Shown one piece after another: positions 14,379 through 22,949 of a stretch of 23,319 nucleotides of DNA (within the stretch, counting starts at the first letter, position 1; the number at the start of each line of letters is the position of its first letter). Under the pieces are notes generated by a model. The model was not told where the DNA came from. It saw nothing but the letters and a program-made list of their open reading frames with translations, and made no database searches. Source of the stretch: an uncultured Clostridia bacterium (lineage in GTDB: Bacteria > Bacillota > Clostridia > UMGS1810); contig CAKSTI010000022.1 in NCBI GenBank assembly GCA_934500705.1, positions 1-23,319 on the forward strand, in the 5' to 3' direction. The position numbers and the translations under genes were made by a program.

Positions 14379-15092
14379 ATGAAAAATACAAAACTCATTG
14401 CAATGGACCTGGACGGGACTCTCACACAGCACAAAACCGCTCTTTCCGCAGAAAACAGGGCGGCGCTCTGTGCGCTCGGCGAAAGATACAAACTGCTTAT
14501 TGTCGGCGCAGGGCAGGTTATGCGCATTTTTAATCAGCTCGGCGGATTTCCCTTAGACATAATCGGCAATTACGGACTCCAATACGGCAGATATACAAAC
14601 GGCGGTATTGAGATAGTGCGTGATGTGGTGCTTGACTGCGACAGGAACGCCGCTATGGAAAAGATTAATTTTTTAAGGAGCAAATACGGCTTTACCGAAT
14701 ACAGCGGCGACGGTGCAGAATATCACCCGTCAGGGTGTATAACGTTCCCCATTCTCGGCACAAAGGCAAAACAGGCGGACAAGCTGAGCTTTGACCCCGA
14801 CCGCTCAAAACGGCGCAAAATATATGACGAGGTGTGCGCTATGTTTGCCGACTACTGCGTTTTTGTCGGCGGTTCGTCCAGCTTTGATATGGCGCCCAAG
14901 CCGTACGACAAGTACTATGCGCTTGACACATACTGCAAGGAAAACGGCATTTTGCACGGTGAAGTTGTATACATAGGCGATGATTACGGGCTTGGCGGAA
15001 ACGATGAGGCGGTGTATAAGTCGGACATTCCGTATTTAAAAATTGACGATTACCGCACATTTCCGAGGGTAATATCACCGCTTTTGGAGTGA
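14379..15092 (+). CDS. HAD-superfamily hydrolase/mutase of the phosphomannomutase type
   Basis: 237 residues. HAD motif I is MDLDGTLT (nucleophile Asp10, acid/base Asp12). The cap region and the C-terminal core carry a series that resembles the PMM (eukaryotic-type phosphomannomutase) branch of HAD type IIB more than Cof-type phosphatases: IIGNYGLQYG, S-G-C-I-T-F-P-I-L-G, SFDMAPKPYDKYYAL and G-D-D-Y-G-L-G-G-N-D (200-209), compare the family's S-F-D-V-F-P-x-G-W-D-K and G-G-N-D. Such enzymes move phosphate between C6 and C1 of mannose or glucose, or act as sugar-phosphate phosphatases. The gene is alone, with its own promoter and terminator, so the context gives no substrate. HAD membership is certain; the mutase reading is tentative. 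Confidence 0.85.
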   Translation: MKNTKLIAMDLDGTLTQHKTALSAENRAALCALGERYKLLIVGAGQVMRIFNQLGGFPLDIIGNYGLQYGRYTNGGIEIVRDVVLDCDRNAAMEKINFLRSKYGFTEYSGDGAEYHPSGCITFPILGTKAKQADKLSFDPDRSKRRKIYDEVCAMFADYCVFVGGSSSFDMAPKPYDKYYALDTYCKENGILHGEVVYIGDDYGLGGNDEAVYKSDIPYLKIDDYRTFPRVISPLLE

Positions 15093-15140
15093 TTTTGGAC
15101 GGCAAAACAAAATTTGGCAAAAAATCATAAAATACATACA

Positions 15141-15170
15141 AGGGCGCCGCAGTGCAGCGCCCTCAATTTA
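15141..15170 (+). terminator. Terminator between HAD and RND genes
   Basis: AGGGCGC (15141-15147) pairs with GCGCCCT (15157-15163), followed by an A/T-rich stretch overlapping the end of the convergent RND gene. The T tract is interrupted, so it may be a weak terminator. Confidence 0.6.
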
Positions 15171-15171
15171 T

Positions 15172-18100
15172 CTATTTATTTTTGTTTGCTTTTTTGTTCA
15201 TTCTCTTTATTCTCTTATCGTCAAAAATCGAATAAACGACAGGTATTACAAGAAGCGTCAAAAACGTTCCCACGGTAAGACCGCCGACAAGTACAACCGC
15301 AAGCGGCTGCATCATCTGCTCGCCGGAGGAGCCGACGGAAATTGCCATTGGCAAAAATCCGAGGATTGACGTAAGAGAGGTCATAAGAACAGGCCTCATT
15401 CTTGTTTTTCCGGCGTAGGCGAGAAGGTCGGTTCTCGTCATTTCGGGGTTTTCCAGTTTTGCCGTCTTTACAAAGTCTATGAGCACGATTGCGTTATTTA
15501 CAACTATACCCATAAGCATCAGAATACCTATGCAGCTGACTACCGACATCGGCGAGCGTGCTATTACGAGCGAGAGCACAACGCCAATCATAGCAAGGGG
15601 CAGGGTGAACAGTATTATAAACGGTTCAAGAAGGCTCTCAAACTGCGCCGCCATTACCATATACATAAGCAGTATTCCGAGAAGTATGGCGATAAGGAGT
15701 GACTTCATTGCGTCCATCATTACCTCAAACTGTCCGCCTGTGTTGCGGCTGATGCCGTCGGGGGCGGGGTAGGCTTTCATCGCCTTGTCAAATGCTCTGT
15801 TGACACTGCCCATATCGGTGCCGAACAGCTTTGCGCTGAGCGTTATTACACGCTTCTGGTCAACACGGGTGAGGGTGGTGTAACCCTCGCTTTCCTTGAC
15901 GTCGGCAATATCGGAGAGGGTAATCCACTGACCGGTTGCGCCCTGAATTTTAAGCGACTTTAACGCCTCGGCGTCTTCGGCATAGCCGTCGGGGTAGACG
16001 AGCTTAATGTCGTACTCCATTCCGCCTTCGGTATAGCGTCCGGCGGCAGAGCCTGAGAGGACGCTCTTTACGGTATTTGCCGCAGCGGCGGTGCTGAGTC
16101 CGTATCTTGCCGCACGGGAGGGGTCAACCTTAATCTGTATTTCGGGCTTTTTGTCCGCTATGGAAGTTGAGGTTTCCACAACGCCGTCAATGTCGGACAA
16201 AACTTCCTGAGCCTTTAAGACATACTTTTCGAGTGCGGCATCATCGTTTGAGGTGAACTCAAACTCCAATCCGGACGACGACATCGACGACATTGACGAC
16301 GATGCGTCAAAGGTTATTTCCGCCCCGGCAAAATCGGCGAGCGACTCACGGAGCTGCTGGGTAACCTCATCGGTGGTGTATTTTCTCTTATCTTTAAGGG
16401 TTACGGTGATGCCGGACGAGTCCGCCGAGGACTGACCGAGCATACTCATTGAACCTGAGCCGACGTTTGCAAAAACGGTGTCGACGCTCTTGTTCTTTGA
16501 AATCACCTTTTCTACCTTTTGGGTGAGGGCATCGGTGTCTTCAAGCGTACTGCCTGTGGGCAGTTCCACGCTTACGGTTATTGTGCCCTCGTCGGTGTCG
16601 TTCATAAGAGTCATACCGAGCATTGATAGGACGACAAGGGAGAGGACAAACAGTCCCATTACACCGCCCATAAAAATCTTGCGGTGGGAGAGCGCCCATC
16701 TTGCGGCTTTGTCGTACACAACGTACATTCTGTCCATAAAGCGTGCAAAGGGATTTAAGATAAATCCGAGTTTTTTGTTAGGCTCGCTTTTTTCTATCTT
16801 AGACGTGAGCATAGGCACAATTAGGAACGTCGTAATGAGCGATGCAAGCTGTGAGAAAATTATGCTGAAAGCAAGCTGTTTGAACATTACCGACATTATG
16901 TTATCCACAAACAGGAGCGGAACGTACACAATACACGTTGTGAGAACCGACGCCACAACCGCACCGAGAACCTCGGACGCACCTTTTACGGAAGATGTGG
17001 TCACGTCCTCGCCGAGTTCCGTTCTGCGGCGGAAGATATTTTCGAGCACAACGACGGAGTTATCCACAAGCATACCTACGCCGAGGGCAAGACCGCCGAG
17101 GGAAACGACGTTTAATGTCATACCGGAAAAATACATTCCTATAAACGTGGTGATTACGGATATCGGCATAGAAACGCCGATAACCATTGACGTCTTAAAG
17201 TTTGCCAAAAACAGGAGCAGAATAAATATCGCAAGGAGCGCTCCGCTCACGGCGCTGTTTGCAACGCTGGAAATGGACTCCTTTATGTAGCTTGCCTGCT
17301 CCATTGTCATATTGTAGGAGAACTTGGGGTTTTGCGTTTTCAGAGTTTCGAGTGCCTTTGTAATGCCGTCTACAACGTCAACGGTGTTTGCGTCTGACTC
17401 GGCGGTGATGCTCACAGAGATTGAGTCTTTGCCGTTGAGCCTCGACACGGTCGAAGTTTCGTCATAGGTATCTTTAACCGTCGCAACGTCACGCAGGTAC
17501 ACAATCTGACCGGTGGGGGTCACGAGGGGAATTTCGTTTATCTCGTCCACGGAGGAGAATTTGCCGACGGCTCTTACGGAGAGCTTTTTGTCACGGCTCA
17601 TAACACTGCCTGCCGGGAGATTGGAGTTCTGGGCGGCGATGGCGGACGCTATGGTGGATATGTTTATGTTGTAGCCGAAAAGCTGCTGAGGGTCAACCTC
17701 AACTTCTATTATCCTGTCGCTTGCGCCGGAAACGGTAACGGAGGCAACGCCGTCTACCGCTTCGAGTTTGTTTTGAACATTGTCCTCGACAAACTTTTTG
17801 GTCTGAATGGGGTCCATACCCTCATAGCTTACGCTCATCATAACGGCGGGCATCATTGAGGTATCGAGCTTTAAGACCATAGGGTCATCGACGCCGTCGG
17901 GGAGGTAGGACTTTACCAAATCAATTTTATCGGACATTGACTGAATTGCCTTGTCCATATCCGTCTTGGTGGAAAACTCCACCATAACCATACTCGAACC
18001 CTCGGACGAACGGCTTGTTATGCCTTGTGCGCCGGAAACCGAGCTTACTGCGCCTTCAATGGTTTTGGTAACGAGGTTTTCCACTTCCTGCGAGCCGACG

Positions 18101-18258
18101 TTGGGGTACGAGGTATAGACAAGACCCATAGAAAGCTCCATTTTTGGCATAAGGTCAATGGAAAACATACTGAGCGAATACAGACCGATTACCACGAAAA
18201 TGAGCACAATCATTGTGACGGCAACCGGCCGTTTAACCGATATTTTGCTTAAATTCAT
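15172..18258 (-). CDS. RND-family efflux pump (HAE1/SwrC-like)
   Basis: 1028 residues, full length for an RND permease, with the usual duplicated layout: a membrane helix at 10-30, a large extracytoplasmic loop (about 35-330), six membrane segments (about 335-560), a second large loop (about 580-860) and the last membrane block. Landmarks include the N-terminal SVKRPVAVTMIVLI, GLALGVGMLVDNSVVVLENI in TM4 and VVNNAIVLIDF in TM10. AcrB has two aspartates in TM4 and a lysine in TM10 for proton relay; here the positions read Asp399-Asn400 and Asn921. A Ser/Met-rich stretch (SSSMSSMSSSG) occurs in the second loop. It is the last gene of the marR-tolC-MFP-RND operon, 13 nt after the MFP gene. Substrates are probably lipophilic compounds, bile acids, peptides or drugs; this is inferred from the family. 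Confidence 0.95.
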   Translation of the reverse strand: MNLSKISVKRPVAVTMIVLIFVVIGLYSLSMFSIDLMPKMELSMGLVYTSYPNVGSQEVENLVTKTIEGAVSSVSGAQGITSRSSEGSSMVMVEFSTKTDMDKAIQSMSDKIDLVKSYLPDGVDDPMVLKLDTSMMPAVMMSVSYEGMDPIQTKKFVEDNVQNKLEAVDGVASVTVSGASDRIIEVEVDPQQLFGYNINISTIASAIAAQNSNLPAGSVMSRDKKLSVRAVGKFSSVDEINEIPLVTPTGQIVYLRDVATVKDTYDETSTVSRLNGKDSISVSITAESDANTVDVVDGITKALETLKTQNPKFSYNMTMEQASYIKESISSVANSAVSGALLAIFILLLFLANFKTSMVIGVSMPISVITTFIGMYFSGMTLNVVSLGGLALGVGMLVDNSVVVLENIFRRRTELGEDVTTSSVKGASEVLGAVVASVLTTCIVYVPLLFVDNIMSVMFKQLAFSIIFSQLASLITTFLIVPMLTSKIEKSEPNKKLGFILNPFARFMDRMYVVYDKAARWALSHRKIFMGGVMGLFVLSLVVLSMLGMTLMNDTDEGTITVSVELPTGSTLEDTDALTQKVEKVISKNKSVDTVFANVGSGSMSMLGQSSADSSGITVTLKDKRKYTTDEVTQQLRESLADFAGAEITFDASSSMSSMSSSGLEFEFTSNDDAALEKYVLKAQEVLSDIDGVVETSTSIADKKPEIQIKVDPSRAARYGLSTAAAANTVKSVLSGSAAGRYTEGGMEYDIKLVYPDGYAEDAEALKSLKIQGATGQWITLSDIADVKESEGYTTLTRVDQKRVITLSAKLFGTDMGSVNRAFDKAMKAYPAPDGISRNTGGQFEVMMDAMKSLLIAILLGILLMYMVMAAQFESLLEPFIILFTLPLAMIGVVLSLVIARSPMSVVSCIGILMLMGIVVNNAIVLIDFVKTAKLENPEMTRTDLLAYAGKTRMRPVLMTSLTSILGFLPMAISVGSSGEQMMQPLAVVLVGGLTVGTFLTLLVIPVVYSIFDDKRIKRMNKKANKNK

Positions 18259-18271
18259 TCTCTCACTCCCT

Positions 18272-19504
18272 CTATTTAACTATCTTAATGTCGTTATTGG
18301 TTTCGGAGAGATACTCTTTGCCGTCTGTGATTACCTTGTCACCCTCTGAGATGCCGGACAAAACTTCCACGTTTTTGCCGTCGGTAATGCCTGTCTCTAT
18401 ATCCTTTTTAACCGCCTTTTTGCCGTCTGCAACGTAGACATATTCCTTGTCGCCGGACTTTAAGACGCTGTTTTGCAAGATTGTGAGAACGCCGTCAACC
18501 TTATCGGTAACAAGGCTTACGTCCGCCATCATACCGACTTTTATTTTGCCGTCGGCGTTGTTTATGCTGACTTTGACGGGGTACATTCCGGTGGCGTCGT
18601 TCTTCGCCTCGCCGAGGACGGAAACAACGCCGTCGGCGCCTTCAATCTTGGCGGATTTTATGTCTATCTTTGCGTTTGTTCCGACGCTTAGAGAGCCGAT
18701 TACGGACTCGGTGACGTTGATTTCCACGTCCACGGAATCGGAATTTTTAATGCCGAAAACTTCCATCCCCTGTGCCGCCGTCTGACCGACGCTTGCGTTC
18801 TTGGAGGAAATATAGCCGGAAATCGGCGCTGTTACGGTGCAGTTTGCAAGTGAATTTGCGGCGAGGTCCACTGCCGCTTTTGCCTGGTCTACCGCCGCTT
18901 TTGCGCTCGCCTCGGACTGCGGTTCGATTACGTTTGCGCTCAAATTTGCGCTCGCCTTTGCGGTTTCCAACGCAACGGAGGCGTTATCGAGCTGTGTTTT
19001 TGCGGCGTCGAGGGCAACCTGGCTTATTGCGCCGATGTCAAAGAGTGACTTTTGGCGGTTATAGTTGTCACGTGCGGTGTCGTATGCCGACTGTGCGTTT
19101 GCCAAATTCTGGTTCATTGAAACCTGTGTCTGTGCGTTACTGCCGTTTTTAACGTTGTTATACGCCGCAACGGCGCTGTTGTATGCCGCTTTTGCCTGGT
19201 TGTAGGAGAGCTGATACGACGAGGAGTCGATTTTCATAAGCACGGCTCCTGCCTTGACAAAGTCGCCGATTTCGGCATACACCGCCTTAATCTCGCCGGA
19301 CGCTTTGGGAGAAACCGATGCGGATGACGACGCCTTAACCTCACCGGTGTAGCTTACGGTGCTCTCTATTGACGATATTTTCGCCTCGCTGACGGTTACG
19401 TTGGTAGCCGCTTTCTGCTCCTGTTTTTCCGCCTTTTTTCCGCAGCCGGCAAATGATGCGGCGAGGGCAAGTGCGGTTATCAGTGATACTGCTTTTTTGT
19501 TCAT
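18272..19504 (-). CDS. Membrane fusion protein (HlyD/AcrA-like lipoprotein) of the RND pump
   Basis: 410 residues. The N-terminus is a lipoprotein signal with lipobox SFAGC (Cys21), so the protein is tethered to the outer face of the cytoplasmic membrane. Around 50-85 is the first half of the lipoyl-like domain (V-S-P-K-A-S-G-E-I), about 90-200 a long Ala/Asn/Gln-rich helical hairpin, then the second lipoyl half (CTVTAPISGYISSKNASVGQ). The beta-barrel and membrane-proximal domains end the chain. In tripartite pumps the hairpin meets the TolC helices and the membrane-proximal part meets the RND protein, both encoded in this operon. AGAAAGGACGG precedes the ATG; 17 nt separate it from the tolC-like stop. 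Confidence 0.94.
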   Translation of the reverse strand: MNKKAVSLITALALAASFAGCGKKAEKQEQKAATNVTVSEAKISSIESTVSYTGEVKASSSASVSPKASGEIKAVYAEIGDFVKAGAVLMKIDSSSYQLSYNQAKAAYNSAVAAYNNVKNGSNAQTQVSMNQNLANAQSAYDTARDNYNRQKSLFDIGAISQVALDAAKTQLDNASVALETAKASANLSANVIEPQSEASAKAAVDQAKAAVDLAANSLANCTVTAPISGYISSKNASVGQTAAQGMEVFGIKNSDSVDVEINVTESVIGSLSVGTNAKIDIKSAKIEGADGVVSVLGEAKNDATGMYPVKVSINNADGKIKVGMMADVSLVTDKVDGVLTILQNSVLKSGDKEYVYVADGKKAVKKDIETGITDGKNVEVLSGISEGDKVITDGKEYLSETNNDIKIVK

Positions 19505-19521
19505 ATTATATCCGTCCTTTC

Positions 19522-20628
19522 TTACAGACCGACTGTAATCTCGTATTTATACTTTTCCACTGCAAGCCTGTATGTCAGCTTTGCGTTGGCATAGGAAACC
19601 TGTGCCGAATACAAATCGTTTATGGAGCTTGTGAGGTCTAAGTTGGTTATCATTCCAAGCTCGTATTTGAGCTTTGCGGACTCGTACTCACGCAGCTTCA
19701 TCTCATATGTAAGGCGTGCGGTATCCATATCTGCCGATGAGGTGAGGATTGTGTTATAGCTTTGCTTTATGGCAAGCGATTGGAGTTTGGAAACGTGGGT
19801 GTAGTTGTACTCCGCCTTTTTAAACGAGGCGTACGCCGTGTTATACGTTGCGCTGTTTTCCGTGAGAACGGACGCCATATCAAAATACTTTTCCGCCAAA
19901 TCCATCTGCTCTTTGAGCGCCTTTATATCGTGGCGGGTTTTGAGCGCATTTTCCGTATCTTTGGAAACGTCCGAGGAGTAGCTCTCGCACTCAATCTCGT
20001 CGGTCGGGGTAACTGTGCAGTTTTCGCCGTCTTTATTAATTAATATTTTAAGGTTCTGCTCCGCAATTTCGGCGTTCAGCTTATATGCGTTAAGGGCGTT
20101 TTTGCACTTTTCCACCGTAAGGTCGGCGTTCTGATAATCAAGGTGCGGTATCATACCGAGGTTATACTGGGCGTCTACCACCTTTTTGTTATCCAGTGCC
20201 AAATCATAGGAATTCTGAGCCGCATTTACGAGCTTTTGCATCAAGACAAGGTTGTAGTAAGCCTCGGTCACGTTATATGCGATTGAGCTTTTTATCTGCT
20301 CGTTTTCCGACTGCGATATGCGCAGTGCCATTTGCGCCGCCTCTATGTAGTAGCCGTTTTTCATACAGTACATTTCAAAGTTTGACGAAACGTTCACCGG
20401 CATTTTGCGAATGTCCCACTGCGAACGCTCGGCGCTCTTTATGCTCATCTGATTGCCGTACTGTTCAATCTCGTTTGCTTCAAGCTGTTCGTTGCCGTCG
20501 TATGCCATTTGTATTGCCGTTTCAAGCGATATGGCATAGTTTTTTGCCGTGTCCGCATCGTCTGCAAAGGTTACAAACGGCGCTGCGGCGACTGCGAACG
20601 CAAGCAAAAGCGGAAAAATTCTTTTCAT
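19522..20628 (-). CDS. TolC-family protein with very short barrel regions
   Basis: 368 residues with a signal peptide (1 to about 22, FA|DD). The TolC internal duplication is clear: helices around 30-70 and 92-195, then 220-250 and 265-345, with the paired motifs AQYNLGMIPHLDYQ (153-166) and KYELGMITNLDLT (321-333). In outer-membrane TolC, each half also holds beta strands and an exposed loop of about 45-60 residues. Here the non-helical insertions are only about 20 residues (71-91 and 252-270), and the protein is roughly 60-100 residues shorter than typical TolC. It is encoded between marR and the MFP gene, so it belongs to the pump. In a single-membrane cell it may form a wall-spanning helical tube rather than a barrel. 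It overlaps the marR stop by 1 nt (TAATG) and has GGAGGT upstream. Confidence 0.88.
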   Translation of the reverse strand: MKRIFPLLLAFAVAAAPFVTFADDADTAKNYAISLETAIQMAYDGNEQLEANEIEQYGNQMSIKSAERSQWDIRKMPVNVSSNFEMYCMKNGYYIEAAQMALRISQSENEQIKSSIAYNVTEAYYNLVLMQKLVNAAQNSYDLALDNKKVVDAQYNLGMIPHLDYQNADLTVEKCKNALNAYKLNAEIAEQNLKILINKDGENCTVTPTDEIECESYSSDVSKDTENALKTRHDIKALKEQMDLAEKYFDMASVLTENSATYNTAYASFKKAEYNYTHVSKLQSLAIKQSYNTILTSSADMDTARLTYEMKLREYESAKLKYELGMITNLDLTSSINDLYSAQVSYANAKLTYRLAVEKYKYEITVGL

Positions 20629-21098
20629 TACTCTTTACCTCCCGTTGATGTTTTAAGTTTATCCAGTTCGGAATACACTGTGTCAAAAAACTTTTTTTCA
20701 ATCTGCATCATATGTACCAATTCGTCGCTTGTAAAGTGGCTCAAAACGCCTGTGACAAACCGCTCAAACCGTTCTGTGTTTTCCTCGTGGAGCGCCTTGC
20801 CCTTCTCCGATATTACCACAAAGGTATTGCGTCTGCAATTTGTGTCCGTCACACGGGAGATAAGCTCCCGCTCCTCTAAGTTTTTAAGCATTCTTGACAT
20901 TTGGGGAACCGACATATCCATTTCCCTTGCAAGGTTCGTCACCGTCATATGCTCTCCGGTTTCTTCCTCATATTTGAGAAACGAACAGACAAGCCCGTAC
21001 TCCATAGGCGACATTCCTTTGAGCACTGCGGATATTCCCAGTTTCCTCGGAACAAGTTCCTTGGTTATAAACCGTATGTAATCGCCTGTCGAAACCAT
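20628..21098 (-). CDS. MarR-family repressor of the efflux operon
   Basis: 156 residues with a winged helix-turn-helix at about 50-110: TNLAREMDMSVPQMSRMLKN for the helix pair, and ERELISRVTDTNCRRNTFVV for the wing with its D-x-x-x-x-R pattern. The flanking helices form the dimer arm. MarR proteins usually repress their own operon and release DNA on binding small aromatic or lipophilic ligands, often pump substrates. It is the first gene of the four-gene pump operon and its promoter carries an imperfect 27-bp palindrome over the -10 box. GAGGTGA precedes the ATG. Its stop codon overlaps the tolC-like start. Confidence 0.93.
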   Translation of the reverse strand: MVSTGDYIRFITKELVPRKLGISAVLKGMSPMEYGLVCSFLKYEEETGEHMTVTNLAREMDMSVPQMSRMLKNLEERELISRVTDTNCRRNTFVVISEKGKALHEENTERFERFVTGVLSHFTSDELVHMMQIEKKFFDTVYSELDKLKTSTGGKE

Positions 21099-21115
21099 AT
21101 AATCACCTCAATACT

Positions 21116-21142
21116 TAACACTGTTAACTGTTGACAATGTTA
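21116..21142. promoter_or_regulatory. Imperfect 27-bp palindrome, candidate MarR operator
   Basis: TAACA at 21116-21120 mirrors TGTTA at 21138-21142, with inner matches AAC/GTT and TGT/ACA; four base pairs deviate plus the central base. It covers the -10 box and start region of the marR promoter, so a bound dimer would block transcription. Confidence 0.65.
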
Positions 21143-21165
21143 TCACCAAAATATGATTATGTCAA
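21137..21165 (-). promoter_or_regulatory. Promoter of the marR efflux operon
   Basis: On the minus strand, TTGACA (21160-21165) and TAACAT (21137-21142) are separated by 17 bp, about 40 bp before the marR start. Confidence 0.78.
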
Positions 21166-21199
21166 TACGGTAAAAATGATAATTGTAGTCTTTGTTAAA

Positions 21200-21246
21200 A
21201 ATAAAAAACCGCACAGATGCTTTTTGTGCAAATGTGCGGTTTTGTC
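21200..21246. terminator. Terminator of glyQS
   Basis: AAACCGCACA (21206-21215) pairs with TGTGCGGTTT (21233-21242). On the minus strand the stem is followed by TTTTTTATTTTT. The T run is shorter on the plus strand. Confidence 0.9.
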
Positions 21247-21269
21247 TGTATTTGTTAACTATTTATGAA

Positions 21270-22661
21270 TTAAAATTCCAGTCTTTCCTCAATATAGGGG
21301 ATAACCTCGTCGATTTTGAGCGTTACCTGCTCCATAGTGTCACGGTCACGTACGGTGACATTGCCCGTTTCCTCGGTGTCGAAGTCATAGGTAATGCACC
21401 ACGGGGTGCCGATTTCGTCCTGACGGCGGTATCTTTTGCCTATGCTGCCTGCCTCGTCAAACTCGCAGGGGAATTTTTTGGAGATTTTCTCGTAAAGCTC
21501 CATAGCCTTATCGCTGAGTTTTTTGGAGAGCGGAAGTACGGCCGCCTTAACCGGAGCCAGTGCTGGGTGCAGGTGCATAACGACTCTTGTATCGTTATCG
21601 CCGATTTTCTCCTCGTCGTATGCCTCAACCAAAAATGCAAGTGCGACACGGTCTGCGCCGAGTGACGGCTCGATGCAATACGGAATATATTTTTCGCCCG
21701 TAACGGAGTCTACGTATTCCAGGCTCTGACCGCTGTGCTCCTGGTGCTGCTTTAAGTCGTAATCCGTTCTGTCGGCAATGCCCCAAAGCTCGCCCCAGCC
21801 GAACGGGAACACAAACTCTATGTCCGCCGTTGCGTTGGAGTAGAACGCAAGCTCCTCCGGGGAGTGGTCTCTGAACCTCAAATTTTCCTCTTTAATTCCG
21901 AGGTTTAAGAGGAAGTCCATACAATACTTTTTCCAGTAAGCGTGCCATTCGAGGTCTGTGCCCGGCTTGCAGAAAAATTCAAGCTCCATTTGCTCGAACT
22001 CTCTTGTTCTGAAAGTGAAGTTACCGGGGGTAATCTCGTTTCTGAAAGATTTGCCCACCTGACCTATGCCGAACGGGATTTTCTTTCTTGATGTTCTCTG
22101 CACGTTTTTAAAGTTTACAAATATTCCCTGTGCGGTTTCCGGGCGCAGGTAAACCGTTGATGAGGAGTCCTCGGTTACGCCCTGGAATGTTTTAAACATA
22201 AGGTTAAACTCTCTTATATCCGTAAAGTTTGCCTTTCCGCAGGACGGACACACGATGCCGTTGTCCTTTATGTATTTTTCCATTTCTTCTTTTGACCAGC
22301 CGTCAACAACAACGTCCTCGCCTTTTTCGTGGGCGAAGTCCTCAATCAGCTTGTCCGCTCTGTGGCGTGCCTTGCACTCTTTGCAGTCCATAAGCGGGTC
22401 GGAGAATGAGCCTACGTGACCGGAGGCAACCCAGGTTTCGGGGTTCATTAAAATTGCGCAGTCGATGCCGACGTTTAAGTTTGTGTCCTGGATAAACTTT
22501 TTCCACCAGGCTTTTTTAACGTTGTTTTTAAACTCAACGCCGAGCGGGCCGTAATCCCACGTGTTTGCAAGTCCGCCGTAAATTTCGGAGCCTGCGTATA
22601 CATAACCTCTGCCTTTACACAGAGCGACGATTTTGTCCATTGTTTTTTCAGAATTAAGCAT
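21270..22661 (-). CDS. glyQS: Glycyl-tRNA synthetase, homodimeric type
   Basis: 463 residues, the alpha2 (eukaryote/archaea-like) class II enzyme that charges tRNA-Gly with glycine; many bacteria have the alpha2beta2 type instead. Landmarks are YAGSEIYGGLANTWDYGPLG at the N-terminus, CKECKARHRADKL and CPSCGKANFTD (likely metal-binding cysteines), VYLRPETAQGIFVNF, and motif 2 VGKSFRNEITPGNFTFRTRE. Motif 3 is SLGADRVALAFLVEAY, followed by the anticodon-binding domain from about 365 (HPALAPVKAAVLPL). All three class II motifs look intact. AAAGAGGG precedes the ATG. The gene has its own promoter and terminator, and the short leader leaves no room for a T-box. Confidence 0.98.
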   Translation of the reverse strand: MLNSEKTMDKIVALCKGRGYVYAGSEIYGGLANTWDYGPLGVEFKNNVKKAWWKKFIQDTNLNVGIDCAILMNPETWVASGHVGSFSDPLMDCKECKARHRADKLIEDFAHEKGEDVVVDGWSKEEMEKYIKDNGIVCPSCGKANFTDIREFNLMFKTFQGVTEDSSSTVYLRPETAQGIFVNFKNVQRTSRKKIPFGIGQVGKSFRNEITPGNFTFRTREFEQMELEFFCKPGTDLEWHAYWKKYCMDFLLNLGIKEENLRFRDHSPEELAFYSNATADIEFVFPFGWGELWGIADRTDYDLKQHQEHSGQSLEYVDSVTGEKYIPYCIEPSLGADRVALAFLVEAYDEEKIGDNDTRVVMHLHPALAPVKAAVLPLSKKLSDKAMELYEKISKKFPCEFDEAGSIGKRYRRQDEIGTPWCITYDFDTEETGNVTVRDRDTMEQVTLKIDEVIPYIEERLEF

Positions 22662-22696
22662 TTGGATACCCTCTTTCCGTACTATATATAATATAT

Positions 22697-22725
22697 AGTT
22701 TATTTTATACGGGAGATTTTGTCAA
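22697..22725 (-). promoter_or_regulatory. Promoter of glyQS
   Basis: On the minus strand, TTGACA (22720-22725) and TAAACT (22697-22702) are separated by 17 bp. A 19-bp AT-only palindrome (22681-22699) lies at the expected transcription start. The rest of the gap to tRNA-Pro (about 22726-22889) shows only a C7T6 run and no other feature I can support. Confidence 0.75.
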
Positions 22726-22889
22726 GCAAAATATGAAAATTCGTTGTAAAGTATCAAAATAGGCGTGTTTTTTTGCAAACCAGTCATACAAAATACCCCC
22801 CCTTTTTTACGCAACTGCGAAAACGGGAGAAAACGGGCGGATTTTAAAGAAATGCGGTTGTAATTGGGCTTAAACGGATTTTTGCGTTC

Positions 22890-22918
22890 TTGAAAACGGC
22901 GGCGAAATAAATTATAAT
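22890..22918 (+). promoter_or_regulatory. Promoter of tRNA-Pro
   Basis: TTGAAA (22890-22895) and a perfect TATAAT (22913-22918) are separated by 17 bp, about 32 bp before the tRNA. Confidence 0.88.
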
Positions 22919-22949
22919 ATTTTGGTGTATTTTTAAATGTTAATATTTT

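Noticed and set aside
16478..17290. 270-residue plus-strand ORF inside the RND gene
   Set aside because: It lies opposite well-conserved membrane segments of the pump; its Thr/Ile/Ser-rich composition is that of an antisense shadow.
22662..22760. T-box leader for glyQS
   Set aside because: The promoter leaves only a few dozen nucleotides before the start codon, too short for a T-box, and no T-box bulge sequence or specifier stem is visible.
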